Part shown: piece by piece, positions 8,745 through 20,621 of the stretch
Layout: each line of letters starts with the position of its first letter
How positions within the stretch are numbered: position 1 is the stretch's first letter
Assembly: GCA_963580285.1 (NCBI GenBank)
Contig: OY757011.1
Coordinates: 95,215,650 to 95,279,649, forward strand
DNA: 64,000 bases
Source: Lucinisca nassula
Taxonomy: Eukaryota > Mollusca > Bivalvia > Lucinida > Lucinidae
Direction of reading: 5' to 3'
Made by a program: the position numbers and the translations under genes
The notes under the pieces: model-generated
Seen by the model: only the letters and a program-made list of their open reading frames with translations
Databases searched by the model: none
Told to the model about the DNA's origin: nothing

Positions 8745-10735
8745 ATCTGTGGAACCTCTATGGGAAGGGGGAACGAAAGTTTGTTTGTAAGGACTGGGTC
8801 ACATGACTTATATCGCCGCCATGCCTATATATGGTAAAAACCTTTAAAAGCACAGCAGTTTTAGTGGAGAAGAAGATAAAAATGCTGAATCTAAGTGATC
8901 CAGGACAAAGGTCAGTAAATGACCTTGACCTTTGGAATTGATAAACTTCCATTCAGCTGACTGCAAATATCATTTATGATGCTACAGGCTACAAGAGAGT
9001 CAGAAAAATCCAGTGTTTGCCTTTTTTTTCCATTCAACCAAAGGACATCATTTGAACAAACTTGGTAGGACCCACGTCCCTAATGCTATATACCAAGTCT
9101 GAAGGTCATTGATCACTGGGTTCCAGAGGAGAATATTTTAATGGTTTTTACCATATATAGATATGGTGGTCATATTGGTCATGTCAAACAAACTTTCGTT
9201 CCCCCTTCCACTATAGGTTCCACATGCAATTTGGTTTCAATCAACCCTGCAGTATAAGAGGAGAAGATAAAATTACTGAATCTGAGCCATCCAAGACAAG
9301 GTTAGGGATGACGTTGACATTTGGAATTGATTACCTTCCATTCAGCTGATTGCAAATAATATTTCTGACGCAATAGGCTACCATGCAACCAGTAAAATCC
9401 AGTGTCTTGCCTTTTTTCCATACAACTGTCTAAGTGACCAAATTTGAGCTTGAAGTTAACCAAAGGCTGTCATTTGAATGAATTTGGTAAGGCCCAATTC
9501 CCCAATGCTTCATACCAAATTTCATAGTCATTGGCCTTCTCGTTCCTGAGAAGAAGGTTTTTACCATATATGAGCATGATGGCCATATTGGTCATTTGAC
9601 CAAGTCCTTATGAACAAATTTCATTCCCCCTACCCAAAGAGGCACCACGTGTAATTTGGTTTCAATCAAACCACCAGCTTTAGTGGAGAAGAAGATGAAA
9701 AAAGCTGAATCTGAGCCATCCAGGACAAAAGTTATTAAATGACATTGAACTTTGGAATTAATAAATTTCCATTCAGCTGGTCGCAAATATCATTTCTGAT
9801 TCCACAGGCTACCTGATCATGCAATGAAACATATCCACAGTTTTGCCTTTTTCCATACAAATGTATGAGTGACCAAATTTGACCTTGACATAAAACAGGC
9901 CAAGGGGATCCAAAGGTCATCATTTGGACAAATTTGGTAGAGCCCGGGTCCCCGATGCTGCATACCAAATTTCAAGGTCATCGGCCATTTGGTTCCTGAG
10001 AAGATTTTTAAAGGTTTTTATCATATATGGACAATGCGGCCATATTGGTCATGTGACCAATTCCTTACAAACAAACTTTCGTCCCCCTTCCAATAGAGGC
10101 TTCGCATGTAATTTGGTTTCAATCAACCTAGCAGTTGAAGTGGAGAAGATACAATAAATGCTGAATCTGAGCCATCCAGATGAAGGTCAGTAAATGACCT
10201 TGACCTCTGGAATTGATAAACTTCCATTCTCTTCTGATTGTAAATACCATTTCTCATGCCACAGGCTACCATGCAAGCAGAAAAATCGACTGTTTTGCCT
10301 CTTTTTCATACAAATGTCCAAGTGACCTAATTTGACCTTGACGTAAAACAGGTCAAGGTCAACCAAAGGTCATCATTTGAACAAACTTGGTAGGGCCCGA
10401 GAAGCCTCCGTGGTGTAGTGGTTACGCTACTGGCCGTGTAAACCAGGGATCGCAGGATCGATCCCAGGCTTCTCCAGACTTTCGGATGAGTCTTTAAACA
10501 GAGGTCCCGTCTCTGTATGACCTTAGCTGTTGGTGGGACGTAAAACTCAAACACTCACTCACTGGTAGGGCCCCGAGTCGCCAATGCTGCATACGAAGTT
10601 TGAAGATCATCGTCCATTCGGTTCCTGAGAAGATTTTTAAAGGTTTTTGCCATATATGGGCATGGTGGCCATAATGGTCATGTGACCCAGTCCTTACAAA
10701 CAAACTTTCGTTCCCCATTCCCATAGAGGCTCCAC
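8745..10735. mobile_element. 2-kb inverted-repeat element with ~430-bp internal repeats
   Basis: The ends are inverted over about 100 bp: 'GAACGAAAGTTTGTTTGTAA' near 8770 faces 'TTACAAACAAACTTTCGTTC' near 10692, and both continue into 'GGTCACATGAC' and 'CATATATGG'. Inside are 4-5 direct units of roughly 390-450 bp marked by 'GCTGAATCTGAGCCATCCA' (about 8882, 9275, 9708, 10160) and 'TTCCATTCAGCTG'. No transposase is present. A tRNA-derived SINE has inserted at 10402. Confidence 0.75.
10402..10562 (+). mobile_element. tRNA-derived SINE nested in the 430-bp-repeat element
   Basis: The head is tRNA-like: acceptor-like arms GAAGCCT and AGGCTTC, A-box-like TGGTGTAGTGGTTACG and B-box-like GGATCGATCCC. 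The body 'TTCGGATGAGTCTTTAAAC' with 'GAGGTCCCGT' resembles the conserved central domain of Meta-type SINEs. The tail is CACTCACTCACT. Flanks TGGTAGGGCCCGAG (10388-10401) and TGGTAGGGCCCCGAG (10563-10577) are TSDs with one extra C. Confidence 0.85.
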
Positions 10736-11411
10736 ATGCAATTTGGTTCGAGAGGTTTCAGAGGAGATGTAGTTTGACAATGTTGACGCAGGCGCCGGCA
10801 ATGATCAGGAATCAATACAATTAACCCACAGCTCCCATCAGAGACACCAAAGACCCTAATGAAATCATCAATAGTGGAAAGCCAAAAGGACAGTTACTTT
10901 CCCACAAAATGACCAATAGGCTATGCAAAATAATACAACATAAGCGACACAAACACCCAAAGACAAACCATAACAAAAATAAACCGCGACACAAGAACCG
11001 CCTTTGAATGGTCAGCGGAAACGAATTCCACTGGGGGGCTTAAATCGATTTTACGTGGCCACAATCTTCGCCCTTACTTCTGTCGCAATTTAGACAAATA
11101 ATTTGTTCAGTCCGCACGGAGGCCTCCTAACTCATCAGTGAACACAAAAACCAAACAACCACAGAGATGCAACAACGGTGATGAATCGACAGCAAGAAAC
11201 CACTGAAACGCCGTAGCAAAAGAAAACCAACAATTAGACTCCGATGGGCCCAACCAGAGACAGAGTATCAGGCACCAACCAACGTTACATTGAATAAGAT
11301 CGCTCTAAGTCTCAGTAAGCCTTTACGCTGGAACCGTCATAGAATCTGAGGCCTGACCCACCGGCGTGCAGTTAAAGAGGGAGGCAAAGTTGTCAACCGT
11401 GATTGGGTTAA
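10736..11411. other. Non-coding spacer with one dispersed-repeat match
   Basis: There is no gene. About 11043-11125 matches 32936-33001 (shared words 'CCACAATCTTCGCCCTT' and 'TTTAGACAAATAATTT'), so a dispersed element fragment lies here. Base composition is richer in C/A than the surroundings. Confidence 0.55.
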
Positions 11412-11792
11412 CTACCATGCATGCAGTCTGTTTATCCTTTTATATCGAAGATTGATAATACGAAATTGGGTGCTGAAGTCATTACGGTTATATATTTTTC
11501 TGAATTTATATACTAAGTCACCATAAAATTCGGGTTCCGATAGACCTTGTTGCAAAAGAGATTTAAGTTCAATATAGAATTTTGAAATTAAATCAGATAT
11601 ATTTTGAAAAGGCTTTGCGTAGCTTATGGTACCGATAACCCTGATTAAGAAGTTAGCAGTTAACAATTTATTTCGAGTTTCTTACCTGAATTGACGAACT
11701 GTCATCCGCCATTTTTCATCGAAGCCTATGCGTCCAAAATACGAAGCCTATGCGACCGCTACGCAGCCTGTGCGTATGTATTGACCAGTGTG
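11412..11792. mobile_element. Truncated right end of the 33.9-38.0 kb long-TIR family
   Basis: The terminal stretch CGAAGCCTATGCGTCCAAAA ... TATTGACCAGTGTG is the same as the right terminus at 37870-37978. The inner part ('TATATCGAAGATTGATAA', 'CTAAGTCACCATAAAATTC', 'GATAGACCTTGTTGC') matches the interior of that element at about 36508-36620 with divergence. No left terminus is found nearby. An A-run of 23 follows at 11814. Confidence 0.75.
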
Positions 11793-12169
11793 TAAAATGG
11801 ACCAAATCAAGGCAAAAAAAAAAAAAAAAAAAAAAACCGCAATTTATCACAAAAATCCTACGGAATTACATGTCGACCCACACAATATCCCAATTCCAAT
11901 CTTTTCTTAGTTTTAAGTACAAAACAATGTATCTGAACAAACATCAAATTATCAAACTAGCAGCCCAAGGGCAGTGATCCTTCACCTTAGTCTCCCGTAC
12001 CTACATTAACATTCATATTTTACATTTCTTCTTCAAAAATGCATTGGCATACCTTTTCCCACTCAAACGTCCAAGAGACCGTGTTTGTTGCAAAATAAGT
12101 CATGGTCCACCTCCTTACAAAAACAGGCCTAGTATACATTGCAAATCATAGAGCTGAAAATAACGACAA

Positions 12170-12345
12170 TTTTAAGATGAAAAATTGTGATATTTTTTAT
12201 GCTCAAGATATAGACTGTGGGTACATGTTAGAACCGCCTCATCAATCTGTGTTTTAGAGTACAAATCCGAAAAATAAGGTTTACCCCTGTAAAGCCAAGT
12301 TTTACTGTGTAAAAGTGGAGTTCAAGGGGATCAAAATTATATCGG
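12170..12345. mobile_element. Foldback MITE, GTGGGTAC family (decayed)
   Basis: It contains 'GACTGTGGGTACATGTTAG', 'AACCGCCTCATCAATCTGTG' and then 'TTTACCCCTGTAAAGCC' and 'GTGTAAAAGTGGAGTTCAA', in the order of the better copies. Sequence from 11840 to 12170 and from 12345 to 12770 shows no gene or clear repeat. Confidence 0.55.
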
Positions 12346-12769
12346 CTTGCTTTTGTGACGTGACTTGAGGTCATAGCTTGACGTAATTTGAAATTGCTCA
12401 TTCACCTGATACAACACGTCAAGTTCCATGGCAATCGCTGTTCTTGATAAAAATTATATATCTCTTCAGATTTATACCATGCATGGGTATAGCAGTAATC
12501 ATAGCAGTAATTTTCATTATGTTACCGGGACCGTTCAAATCAAATTTTCGTTCCCCGGCTGCACAAGAAATCTAATAGAACTTTGCCCCAGCATTTTCAG
12601 AGATGAAGTCCTTTAAAATGTTAACAGACAAACAACCCTAGTGACCTGGGGTGGTCAAGGCACAATTAATGAAAACTAAATACATAACTAGAGGCACAAG
12701 TTGGCCAGAATCGCTCACCTGGATGAGGCTGATCATATATTACGTTGTTCCTTGGTGGTCATTTTTTGT

Positions 12770-13875
12770 CACGCCTGCTATTAGCATAGCGCGATATAGG
12801 CATCAGGTTTTCCGCCCGTTCATCGGTCTGTTCCGTCCGTTCGTCCGTCCGTCCTTGCGACCACCCTAGCGTTCACCCTTATGGTCAGGTTTATTTCTCA
12901 AGAACTATACGAGCTTCATTAATGATGCTTGGTACAAACTTGTACCTGGGGATGGCAACTTAAATGCAAGCATCCATATTTGACCTTGACCTACATTTTA
13001 TGGTTCACTGACTTTGTAAGATATTGCGACCACCCCAGCGTTCACCCTATTTCTCAAGAACTATAAGAGCTTCATTAATGATATTTGGTACAAACTTGAA
13101 TCTGGGGATGGCAACATAAATGCAAGCATCCATATTTGACCTTGACCTATGGTTCATTGACTTGGTAAAATATTGCGACCACCTTAGCGTTCACCCTGAT
13201 GGTCTAGTTAATTTCTCAAGACCTATAAGAGTTTCATTAATGATACTTGGTACAAACTTGTATGTCGGGATGGCAACTTAAATGCAAGCATCCATATTTG
13301 ACCTTGACCTACATTTCATGGTTCACTGACTTTGTAAAATATTGCGACCACCCTAGCGTTCTCCCAAATAGTCAAGTTAATAGTCAAGAACTATAAGAGC
13401 TTCGATAATAATACTTGGTACAAACTTGTATCTGGGGGTGGCAAGTTAAATGCAGGCATCCATATTTGACTTGACCTACATTTTATGGTTCACTGACTTT
13501 GTAAAATATTGCAACCACCTTAGCGTTCACCCAAATAGTCAAATTAATTTCTCAAGAACTATAAGTGCTTCATTAATGCTACTTGGTACAAACTTTTATC
13601 TGGAGATGGAAATTTAAATGCAAGCATTCATATTTGACCTTACCTACATTTTATGGTTCACTGACTTTGTAAAATATTGCAACAACCCAAGCATTCACCC
13701 TAATGGTTAAGTTCATTTCTCAAGAATTATTAGAGCTTCATTAATGATACTTAGTACAAGCTTGCATTTAAGAATGGCAACTATTATGCAAGCATCTATG
13801 TTTGACCTCCGCCTACATGTCATGGTTCGGTGATTTTGTGCCCCAACAGGCGCGACATTGCCTTCGGCGGAATTC
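12770..13875 (+). mobile_element. Pearl/Helitron-like element, ~6-7 tandem 169-bp units
   Basis: It starts CACGCCTGCTATTAGCATAG and ends GCCTTCGGCGGAATTCTAG. Six or seven units carry GCGACCACCC..GCGTTCACC, 'TTCTCAAGAACTATA', 'TTTGACCTTGACC' and 'TTCACTGACTTTGTAAAAT'. It is the longest copy of this family in the unit and the likely donor of the patch difference at 7049-7054. Confidence 0.75.
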
Positions 13876-14269
13876 TAGTTTCTATCAGATCGCACTGCCT
13901 TTAGCAATTCTGAATCTGCATGTTAACTTGATGCTTTTGATTAAATTTTTGAACAGCTTAATCTGATTTAGGATTCAGGAAGAGATGCTATTGATGCAGA
14001 GTGGAAGTGTATAGTTTGGCAGGCAAGAGCTATCGTTTGCACCTGCCTTTGGCATGTTCTGTAATCAAAAAGTAAACAAAATCAACCAATCTTGCGAATA
14101 CAACTGAAACACAAACAAAGCTATGGTGTACATATATATGGCCGCTTGCAAACAAAGTCACAATACCAAATCTTGTGGACTCAACGAGGTTGACATATAC
14201 TGACTACTCCTGAGCTGCCCCTCCCTGTAAATCTTACATGTAATTACTATACAGGGGGTTTGAAGAATT
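13876..14269. other. Spacer without recognisable gene
   Basis: I find no coding frame, hairpin or clear repeat here. Confidence 0.5.
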
Positions 14270-15215
14270 TCAAGATGGCTGCCATCTAAGCTATCAAAAT
14301 GCAACAATTTTAGCAATTCTGAATCTCCATGTCACCCAAATGCCTCCCACCAATTTCAACTCAATGCAACGGACCATTCGACAGCAGATGTGGTTTGAAA
14401 ATTTTCAAGATAACCAACATCGGCAGCCGTCTGGAATATCAGAACAGAATGGTACTAAGAAGTCTGAATCTCCATGTCTACCCAATGCCTTCTATCAAGT
14501 TTCGGCTCAATTCAACTTGATGTAGTTTGAAGATTTTCAAGCTGGCCAACAAGGAAGCCATCTTTAGATAGCAGAACAGAATAATTTCAGCAATTCTGAA
14601 TCTCCATGTTGCCCCAATGCCTCCAATCAAGTTTCAGCTCTATCCGACCTTTGGTTCAGGAGGAGTTGTAGTTTGAAGATGTAGATTGTGGCCATCTTGT
14701 TTATCGGGATGGAATAATTTTAGCAAATCCGAATTTCCATGTCGCCCCATTGCCTCCCATCAAGTTTCAGCTAGATCTGACCTCTGGTTCGGGAGGAGAT
14801 GTCTTTTGAAAATATACAAGATGGCCTACTTGCGCAGCCATCTTGGATATCGGAACAGAACAATTTTAGCAAATCTGAATATCCATGTCGCACCAGTGCC
14901 TCCCATCAAGTTTCAGCACAATCAAACCCTTGGTTCGGGACGAAATGCCATCTGAAGAATTTCAGGATGGCCATCCAAGAGGCCATCTTGGATATCTGAA
15001 CAGAACAATTTAAAAAGTCTGAATCGCCTTTTCTACCTACCATAAAGATTCAACTTTATCCGATCTCCGGTTCGGCAGGAGATGTCGTTCGAAAAATTTC
15101 AAGATGGCCACCATGGCGGCCCTCAAGGATATCGGAATTGATTGGTTTTAGCAAATCTAAATCTCCATGTCCTCCGATGCCTCTCATCAAGTTTCAGCTT
15201 AATCAGACCTATGGT
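14270..15215 (+). repeat. Tandem array of ~145-bp units
   Basis: Six to seven units recur with 'TCTGAATCTCCATGTC', 'GCCTCCCATCAAGTTTCAG', 'TTCGGGAGGAGATGT' and 'TTTCAAGATGGCC'. The four 61-89-codon frames here come from the periodicity. From 15216 to 15575 there is non-repeated AT-rich spacer up to the duplication junction. Confidence 0.75.
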
Positions 15216-15593
15216 TTTGGAGATGTCGTCATTGGCTTTGCGTGGTTTATGATACCGATAACCGTGAATAAGAAGTTTAGCAGTTAACACTTAATAACGA
15301 GGGTTGAAGTCAGTTAAATGACTAGATATCCGACAAATCGAATTAATTTCGAAATATAAACCCCATAGGATGCCGCACGAGGAACACCACCATCCAAGTA
15401 AGGAAAATTTACAATCTCAAAATTAAAATCACCGCCTTTTGCGATGAAACTAAAAACTGAAATCAAGAATCATATCAAACTCTAAAAGCCTGAAATACTG
15501 AAAATGTTCGAAAAATATGAAGCCTGATACCCTTTACCTAGTGTTTTACTTTTTTATTTTTTTTTTTCTAATTTCTTTATTCTTGCTCAGAAA

Positions 15594-17765
15594 TTGAGGG
15601 GTTTGTTATACAGTGTTACTATTTGTGAAATTTATTTCCACCGCTGGCGTCGCGAAACCTGGTGGTGGAATGAGGATGTTAATAAGGTCATAGCAGCCAA
15701 GCGGCAAGCCTTTAAAGCTTGGAAGACTGGTAAGGGCACCCGTGCATCATATCTTGCGGCCAAACGCATAGCCAGACGTGCGGTGCACCATGCTCGCCAA
15801 GAAGCTGAGAAGGAGATCTACAAGAATATTGACCCTAAGTCCTCAGAAGTATACCGCCTTGCTAACCAGATGAGAAGAGAGAATGCTGATGTTGTAGGTG
15901 ACAAACCAGTAAAGAATGATGCAGGGGAGATGTCAATGAGTGATGACTCAAAGCAGAGGGCTTGGTTAGAACACTACCAAAGGCTACTCAATGTTGAGTT
16001 CGACTGGGACCCAGACCACCTGTCTGATGAGCCACCAGTGGAAGGGCCACCCATCCCAATCACTATTGATATGGTTAAGAAGGCTATCTCTCAGATGAAG
16101 ACTGGCAAAGCACCTGGTCCCTCTGGCATAGTGGTGGAGATGATAAGAGCTGCAGGTGATGCGGGTGCCTCGATGATCCGTGACCTTGCAGCTGCAATCA
16201 TCCGTGATGGGAAGGTACCCTCTGACTGGGAACAGAGTTTCATTGTCTGTCTCTACAAGGGCAAGGGCGTTGCATTGGAACGGGGCAACTACCGTGGTCT
16301 CAAGCTGACAGAACAGGTCATGAAAGTCCTGGAGAGGATTGTGGATGGCCTCATTAGGCAGTTGGTGTCCATCGACGATTCCCAGTTTGGCTTCGTCCCA
16401 GGAAGAGGCACAACAGATGCAATTTTTGTTGTCCGGCAGCTGCAAGAGAAGTATCTGGCGGCCAACAAGAGACTCTACATGGCTTTTGTAGACCTGGAGA
16501 AGGCATTTGATCGAGTGCCTCGGAAAGTCATCTGGTGGGCACTAAGAAAACTTGGAGTGGACGAGTGGATTGTGAAACTGGTCCAAGGGATGTACGCAAA
16601 TGCTCGGAGCCGTGTCCGCGTTGGTGATGGTTACAGTGAAGAATTCGAGGTGAAGGTGGGTGTTCATCAAGGCTCTGTTCTCAGCCCACTGCTTTTCATC
16701 ATTGTGCTTGAAGCCTTGTCATGCGAGTTCCGCTCTGGAGTCCCCTGGGAGGACCTGTATGCTGATGACCTTGTCATCATAGCTGAATCTCTTGAGGAAT
16801 GTGTCAGGAGGCTCTTAACTTGGAAAGAGGCAATGGAGGCGAAAGGGCTGAGAGTGAATGCAGGAAAGACAAAGATCATGATCTGTGGTACAGGTCTGGA
16901 CCTCTTGCAGAGTACAGGCCAGTTCCCATGCGCTGTATGTCGCACTGGAGTGGGCAGCAACAGTATCTTTTATAATGGCTGCAAGTTCTGGGTGCACAAG
17001 AAATGCAGTGGGCTCAAACGCTTGATAGAGGACCCTGAGTACAGGTGTACACGGTGCCAAGGAACTGCACGCCCCTTAGATGGCAGACCACAGAGGGAAG
17101 TTCAAGTCGGATCAGACAAGCTGGAGGTTGTAGCTTCCTTCTGCTACCTAGGTGATATGCTCTCTGCAGGGGGTGGTTGCGACCTTTCAACTACATCACG
17201 TGTGAAAACAGCCTGGAAGAAATTCAAGGAGTTGCTACCAGTTCTCTCTTCCCGCCACCTCTCGTTCAAGACACGTGGCCGTGTGTATAGCTCTTGTGTG
17301 CGGAGCGCAATGCTCCATGCCAGTGAGACATGGCCATTGACAAAGCCAAACCTCCAACGTCTACAGCGAAATGACAGGGCAATGATCAGACAGATCTGCA
17401 ATGTCAAGCCACAGGACACTGTCACCATCAGGTCCAGTGAGTTACTGGAGCGTCTTGGCATTGAGGACCTGGACCTCATCCTGAAAGAGAGAAGACTTCG
17501 CTGGTATGGACATGTGGAACGCTCCAACGGTGCAATCAAGACTGCCTGTGACATACAGGTAAGTGGAAAGCGGGGGCCAGGAAGGCCCAAGATGACCTGG
17601 AAGCAGCTAACGGAAAGAGATTGCAGAGAATGGAAGCTCTCTACTATAGATCCTCATGATAGACAAGCCTGGAGATCTGGTGTAAGATCTGCCATGCGTG
17701 CAGCAAGCCAGCTACCTGGAAGGGGGCCCACTTATGTGGACATTGCCCCTGTACCTGCACGTTAA
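15594..17765 (+). CDS. RTE-like RT with PHD finger, 5'-truncated (copy 2, zinc-ligand change)
   Basis: This is the duplicate of the frame at 3324-5537, open for 723 codons from a non-ATG codon. Relative to copy 1 it has one extra isoleucine codon (AAAIIRDGK; the ATC at about 16199-16201) and a Cys-to-Tyr change at residue 460, where TGT becomes TAT at 16971-16973. That residue is the third cysteine of the C4HC3 finger, so zinc binding by the first or second site should be impaired. The RT motifs VDLEKAFD and YADD are unchanged, and the GATGATGATG tail is present. There is no endonuclease. An intact long frame here reflects recent duplication rather than proof of activity. Confidence 0.88.
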   Translation: MRGLLYSVTICEIYFHRWRRETWWWNEDVNKVIAAKRQAFKAWKTGKGTRASYLAAKRIARRAVHHARQEAEKEIYKNIDPKSSEVYRLANQMRRENADVVGDKPVKNDAGEMSMSDDSKQRAWLEHYQRLLNVEFDWDPDHLSDEPPVEGPPIPITIDMVKKAISQMKTGKAPGPSGIVVEMIRAAGDAGASMIRDLAAAIIRDGKVPSDWEQSFIVCLYKGKGVALERGNYRGLKLTEQVMKVLERIVDGLIRQLVSIDDSQFGFVPGRGTTDAIFVVRQLQEKYLAANKRLYMAFVDLEKAFDRVPRKVIWWALRKLGVDEWIVKLVQGMYANARSRVRVGDGYSEEFEVKVGVHQGSVLSPLLFIIVLEALSCEFRSGVPWEDLYADDLVIIAESLEECVRRLLTWKEAMEAKGLRVNAGKTKIMICGTGLDLLQSTGQFPCAVCRTGVGSNSIFYNGCKFWVHKKCSGLKRLIEDPEYRCTRCQGTARPLDGRPQREVQVGSDKLEVVASFCYLGDMLSAGGGCDLSTTSRVKTAWKKFKELLPVLSSRHLSFKTRGRVYSSCVRSAMLHASETWPLTKPNLQRLQRNDRAMIRQICNVKPQDTVTIRSSELLERLGIEDLDLILKERRLRWYGHVERSNGAIKTACDIQVSGKRGPGRPKMTWKQLTERDCREWKLSTIDPHDRQAWRSGVRSAMRAASQLPGRGPTYVDIAPVPAR

Positions 17766-17793
17766 TCAAAAATCCGTTGATGATGATGATGAT

Positions 17794-18768
17794 TTGAATT
17801 TTATGTTGCCAACATATATTATTTTTTTTAAATTCTATTATCTTCTTATATACCTCATACTTTATGTTTGGTGATGAAACTTTGTTGTCTGAAGATACTA
17901 TCTCTGTAAGTAAACATAAACCTTTTAATTATACTGTTCGTTGTAACATGGACCCAATATACATTGACTGTGGTCACTACACTGTAAGTGATGCTACTTA
18001 TCGGAAAATGGGTGAGCATGGCTGAGCCTTAAAATTTTTGCAAGGCACAGTTTCATTGCCACAGATATCTCTTATTTCAACAAAAGTGTATTATTTTACT
18101 TTAACAAGCAATATTTGGATGCTTGTAGAAATTATTTTAATGAAAAGATAAACCGTTTTTGTAAACTTTAATGAGAAAACTAGACTCCTATTATAGGTAT
18201 TTTCTGCACATTTAGTATAAATTAATCCAATTTAGAGGCTTAAAACGGCTTTCAATTCAATTTTACTTAATACACTATTAATATTTTTCAAACACATTGT
18301 CTCAAAATTGACAACTAACATTTAATTACTGATAAAATTTAATTTTCATTGACTATAATTAATAAATTGGCTGTTTGTTCAAGGCTAGACAACATTATTA
18401 ATATTGGCAAAACAGTGAGTTACTAGTCTGTGCATATTGGGTCATTGGAAATTTCAGTAATGTTTTGGATAAACATGTAGCACAGTTTGCAGATGAATAC
18501 CAAATAAACATAGAAAAATAAAAATGACCATGTTTATCTTTCTGTATGATCTATACATGTTTATTTTCTCAAACTTACATGGTTAACACTTTTGACTCCA
18601 ATGGTAGTGTTAAGAGGTTGTTCAATTATTGACTCCAAATAGCCTAACCCTGCTTGATGCTTTGGACACCATTATGAAAACATGCCTATACAAATACATA
18701 GTAAACTTTATGGCCGAAAAATAAAAAAATTTCAGTTGAAAAATTGGGATATTTCTGCTCAAAATATA
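17794..18768. other. AT-rich spacer (duplicate of 5566-6540)
   Basis: It carries no gene. It differs from unit 1 by a few substitutions (for example TCACC to TCACT near 17976 and CTCCCA to CTCCTA near 18187). Confidence 0.6.
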
Positions 18769-18888
18769 AATTGTGGGTACTCGTTAGAACTGCCTAATCG
18801 ATGTGGTTCTAATGAGTACCCACAATCTGTATATTAGAGCAGGTGTACCCCTGTTAACCCCAGTGCTACTATATAAAGGTGGGTTCAA
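18769..18888. mobile_element. Foldback MITE, GTGGGTACTCG family (unit 2)
   Basis: Duplicate of 6541-6660 with the same near-perfect 21-bp arms. Confidence 0.7.
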
Positions 18889-18940
18889 TGGTATCAAATT
18901 AAGGCGTAACTATACCAAATTTAGTGGCTTGTTTTTTTTC

Positions 18941-19559
18941 GCGCCTGCTATTAGCATGGCGCGATATAGGCGCCCGGTTTTCCGTCCTTTCGTTCGTCCG
19001 TTCGTCAAGGCGTCAACATTTGCGACCACCCTAGCGTTCACCCTAATGGTCAAGTTTATTTCTCAAGAACTATAAGAGCTTCATTAATGATACTTGGTAC
19101 AAACTTGTATCTGGGGATTACAACTTACATGCAAGCATCCATATTTGACCTTGACCTACATTTCATGGTTCACTGACTTTGTAAAATATTGCGACCACCC
19201 TAGCGTTCACCCTAATGGTCAAGTTTATTTCTCAAGAACTATAAGAGCTTCATTAATGATATTTGGTGCAAACTTGAATCTGGGGATGGCAACTTAAATG
19301 CAAGCATCCATATTTGACCTTGACCTAAATTTCATGGTTCACTGACTTTGTAAAATATTGCGGCCACCCTAGCTTTTTCCCTAATGGTTAAGTTCATTTC
19401 TCAAGAATTATTAGAGCTTCATTAATGATACTTAGTACAAGCTTGCATTTGAGAATGGAATCGTTTTTGCAAGCATCTATGGTTGACCTTGACCTACATG
19501 TCATGCTTCAATGACTTTGCGCCCCCACAGGCGCGACATAGCCTTCGGCGGAATTCTTG
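18941..19559 (+). mobile_element. Pearl/Helitron-like element (unit 2)
   Basis: Duplicate of 6713-7331. Three clustered substitutions at 19277, 19280 and 19282 change TTGTATGTCGGG to TTGAATCTGGGG, which is the variant seen in the other pearl-like copy at about 13096. Confidence 0.75.
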
Positions 19560-19563
19560 TCTT

Positions 19564-20518
19564 GATTCCAACAGTAGTATTAAAAGAGATTCAGTTATTG
19601 ACTCCAAACCAGCTTAATCCAGCTTGATGTTTTAGATTCCAACAGTAGGTTTAAAAGAGGTTCAATTGTTGACTCCAAACCAGCTTAATCCAGCAGCTTG
19701 ATACTTTAGATTCCAACAGTCGTGTTAAAAGAGGTCCAGTTGTTGACTCCAAACCAGCTTAATCCAGCTTGACACTTTAGATTCCAACAGTAATGTTAAA
19801 AGAGGTTCGGTTATCGACTCCAAACCAGCTTTATCCAGCTTGACGCTTTAGATTCCAACAGTAGGTTTAAAAGAGGTTCAATTGTTGACTCCAAACCAGC
19901 TTAAATCAGCAGGTTGATGCTTTAGATTCCAACAGTAGTGTTAAAAGAGATTCAGTAATTGACTTCAAACCAGCTTAACCCTTATCTTGCTGTTCACGAC
20001 AACCCCTATCTTTGCAAACAGTGTAGATCCAGATCAGATGGCTACTGAAGAAGCCATCTGATCAGGATCTACACTGTTTGGCATTCAGTTTATGAATTTG
20101 TAGCAATAAATTACATCAAGTAATTTGATTGGTTGGTATACAGAAATGGGTGTGGCTTAAATGAATACTCAGCAAGATAAGGGTTAATCCAGCTTGACGC
20201 TTTAGATTCCAACAGTAGTGTTAAAAGAGGTTCAGTAATTGACTCCAAACCAGCTTAATCCAGCTCGACGCTTTAGATTCCAACAGTAGTGTTACAAAAG
20301 GTTGTTTGATTATTGTCTCCAGCTTGAAGCTTTGGATTCCAACAGTAGTGTTAAAAAGATTCAGTAATTGACTTCAAATCAGTTTTATCCAGCTTGATAC
20401 TTTAGATTCCAACAGAAGTGTTACAAGAGGTTGTTCGATTATTGTCTCCAGCTTGAAGCTTTGGACTCCAAAAGTAGTGTTAAAAAAGATTGTTCACTTA
20501 TTGACTCCAAACCAGCTT
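19564..20518 (+). repeat. Tandem array of ~73-bp units (unit 2)
   Basis: Duplicate of 7336-8290, again split by the TTAA-flanked MITE. Confidence 0.85.
19979..20183. mobile_element. 205-bp TTAA-flanked MITE (unit 2)
   Basis: Duplicate of 7751-7955. The ends and TTAA flanks are identical. Three substitutions fall within 25 bp of its palindromic centre (equivalents of 7802, 7816 and 7826). Confidence 0.85.
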
Positions 20519-20621
20519 AACCCATTTATGATGAATAGAAGCTTCCATTTTGTGGCTTTGGTAAAGCTCACTCCGAATTTAAGGGGTGTTTATTTTAGGT
20601 TTAGTTTTACAAGAATCCCTG

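Larger units (their letters stand above)
3351..15575. repeat. 12.2-kb tandem duplication, unit 1
   Basis: This unit is repeated head to tail as 15576-27795. The left edge is '..CATGCT|TTATTC', the internal junction is '..ATTTCT|TTATTC' and the right edge is '..ATTTCT|AGTCC', so the breakpoints share only a CT. The copies differ by roughly 15-20 changes that I could see by eye, including an in-frame 3-bp indel in the RT frame, homopolymer length changes (an A-run of 23 versus 17) and two small clusters of substitutions. Either a very recent duplication or an assembly artefact could explain this. Confidence 0.93.

Noticed and set aside
10402..10476. A functional tRNA gene (paired GAAGCCT/AGGCTTC ends with CCA)
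   Set aside because: The anticodon loop lacks the invariant U33 and the unit continues into a SINE body with TSDs.
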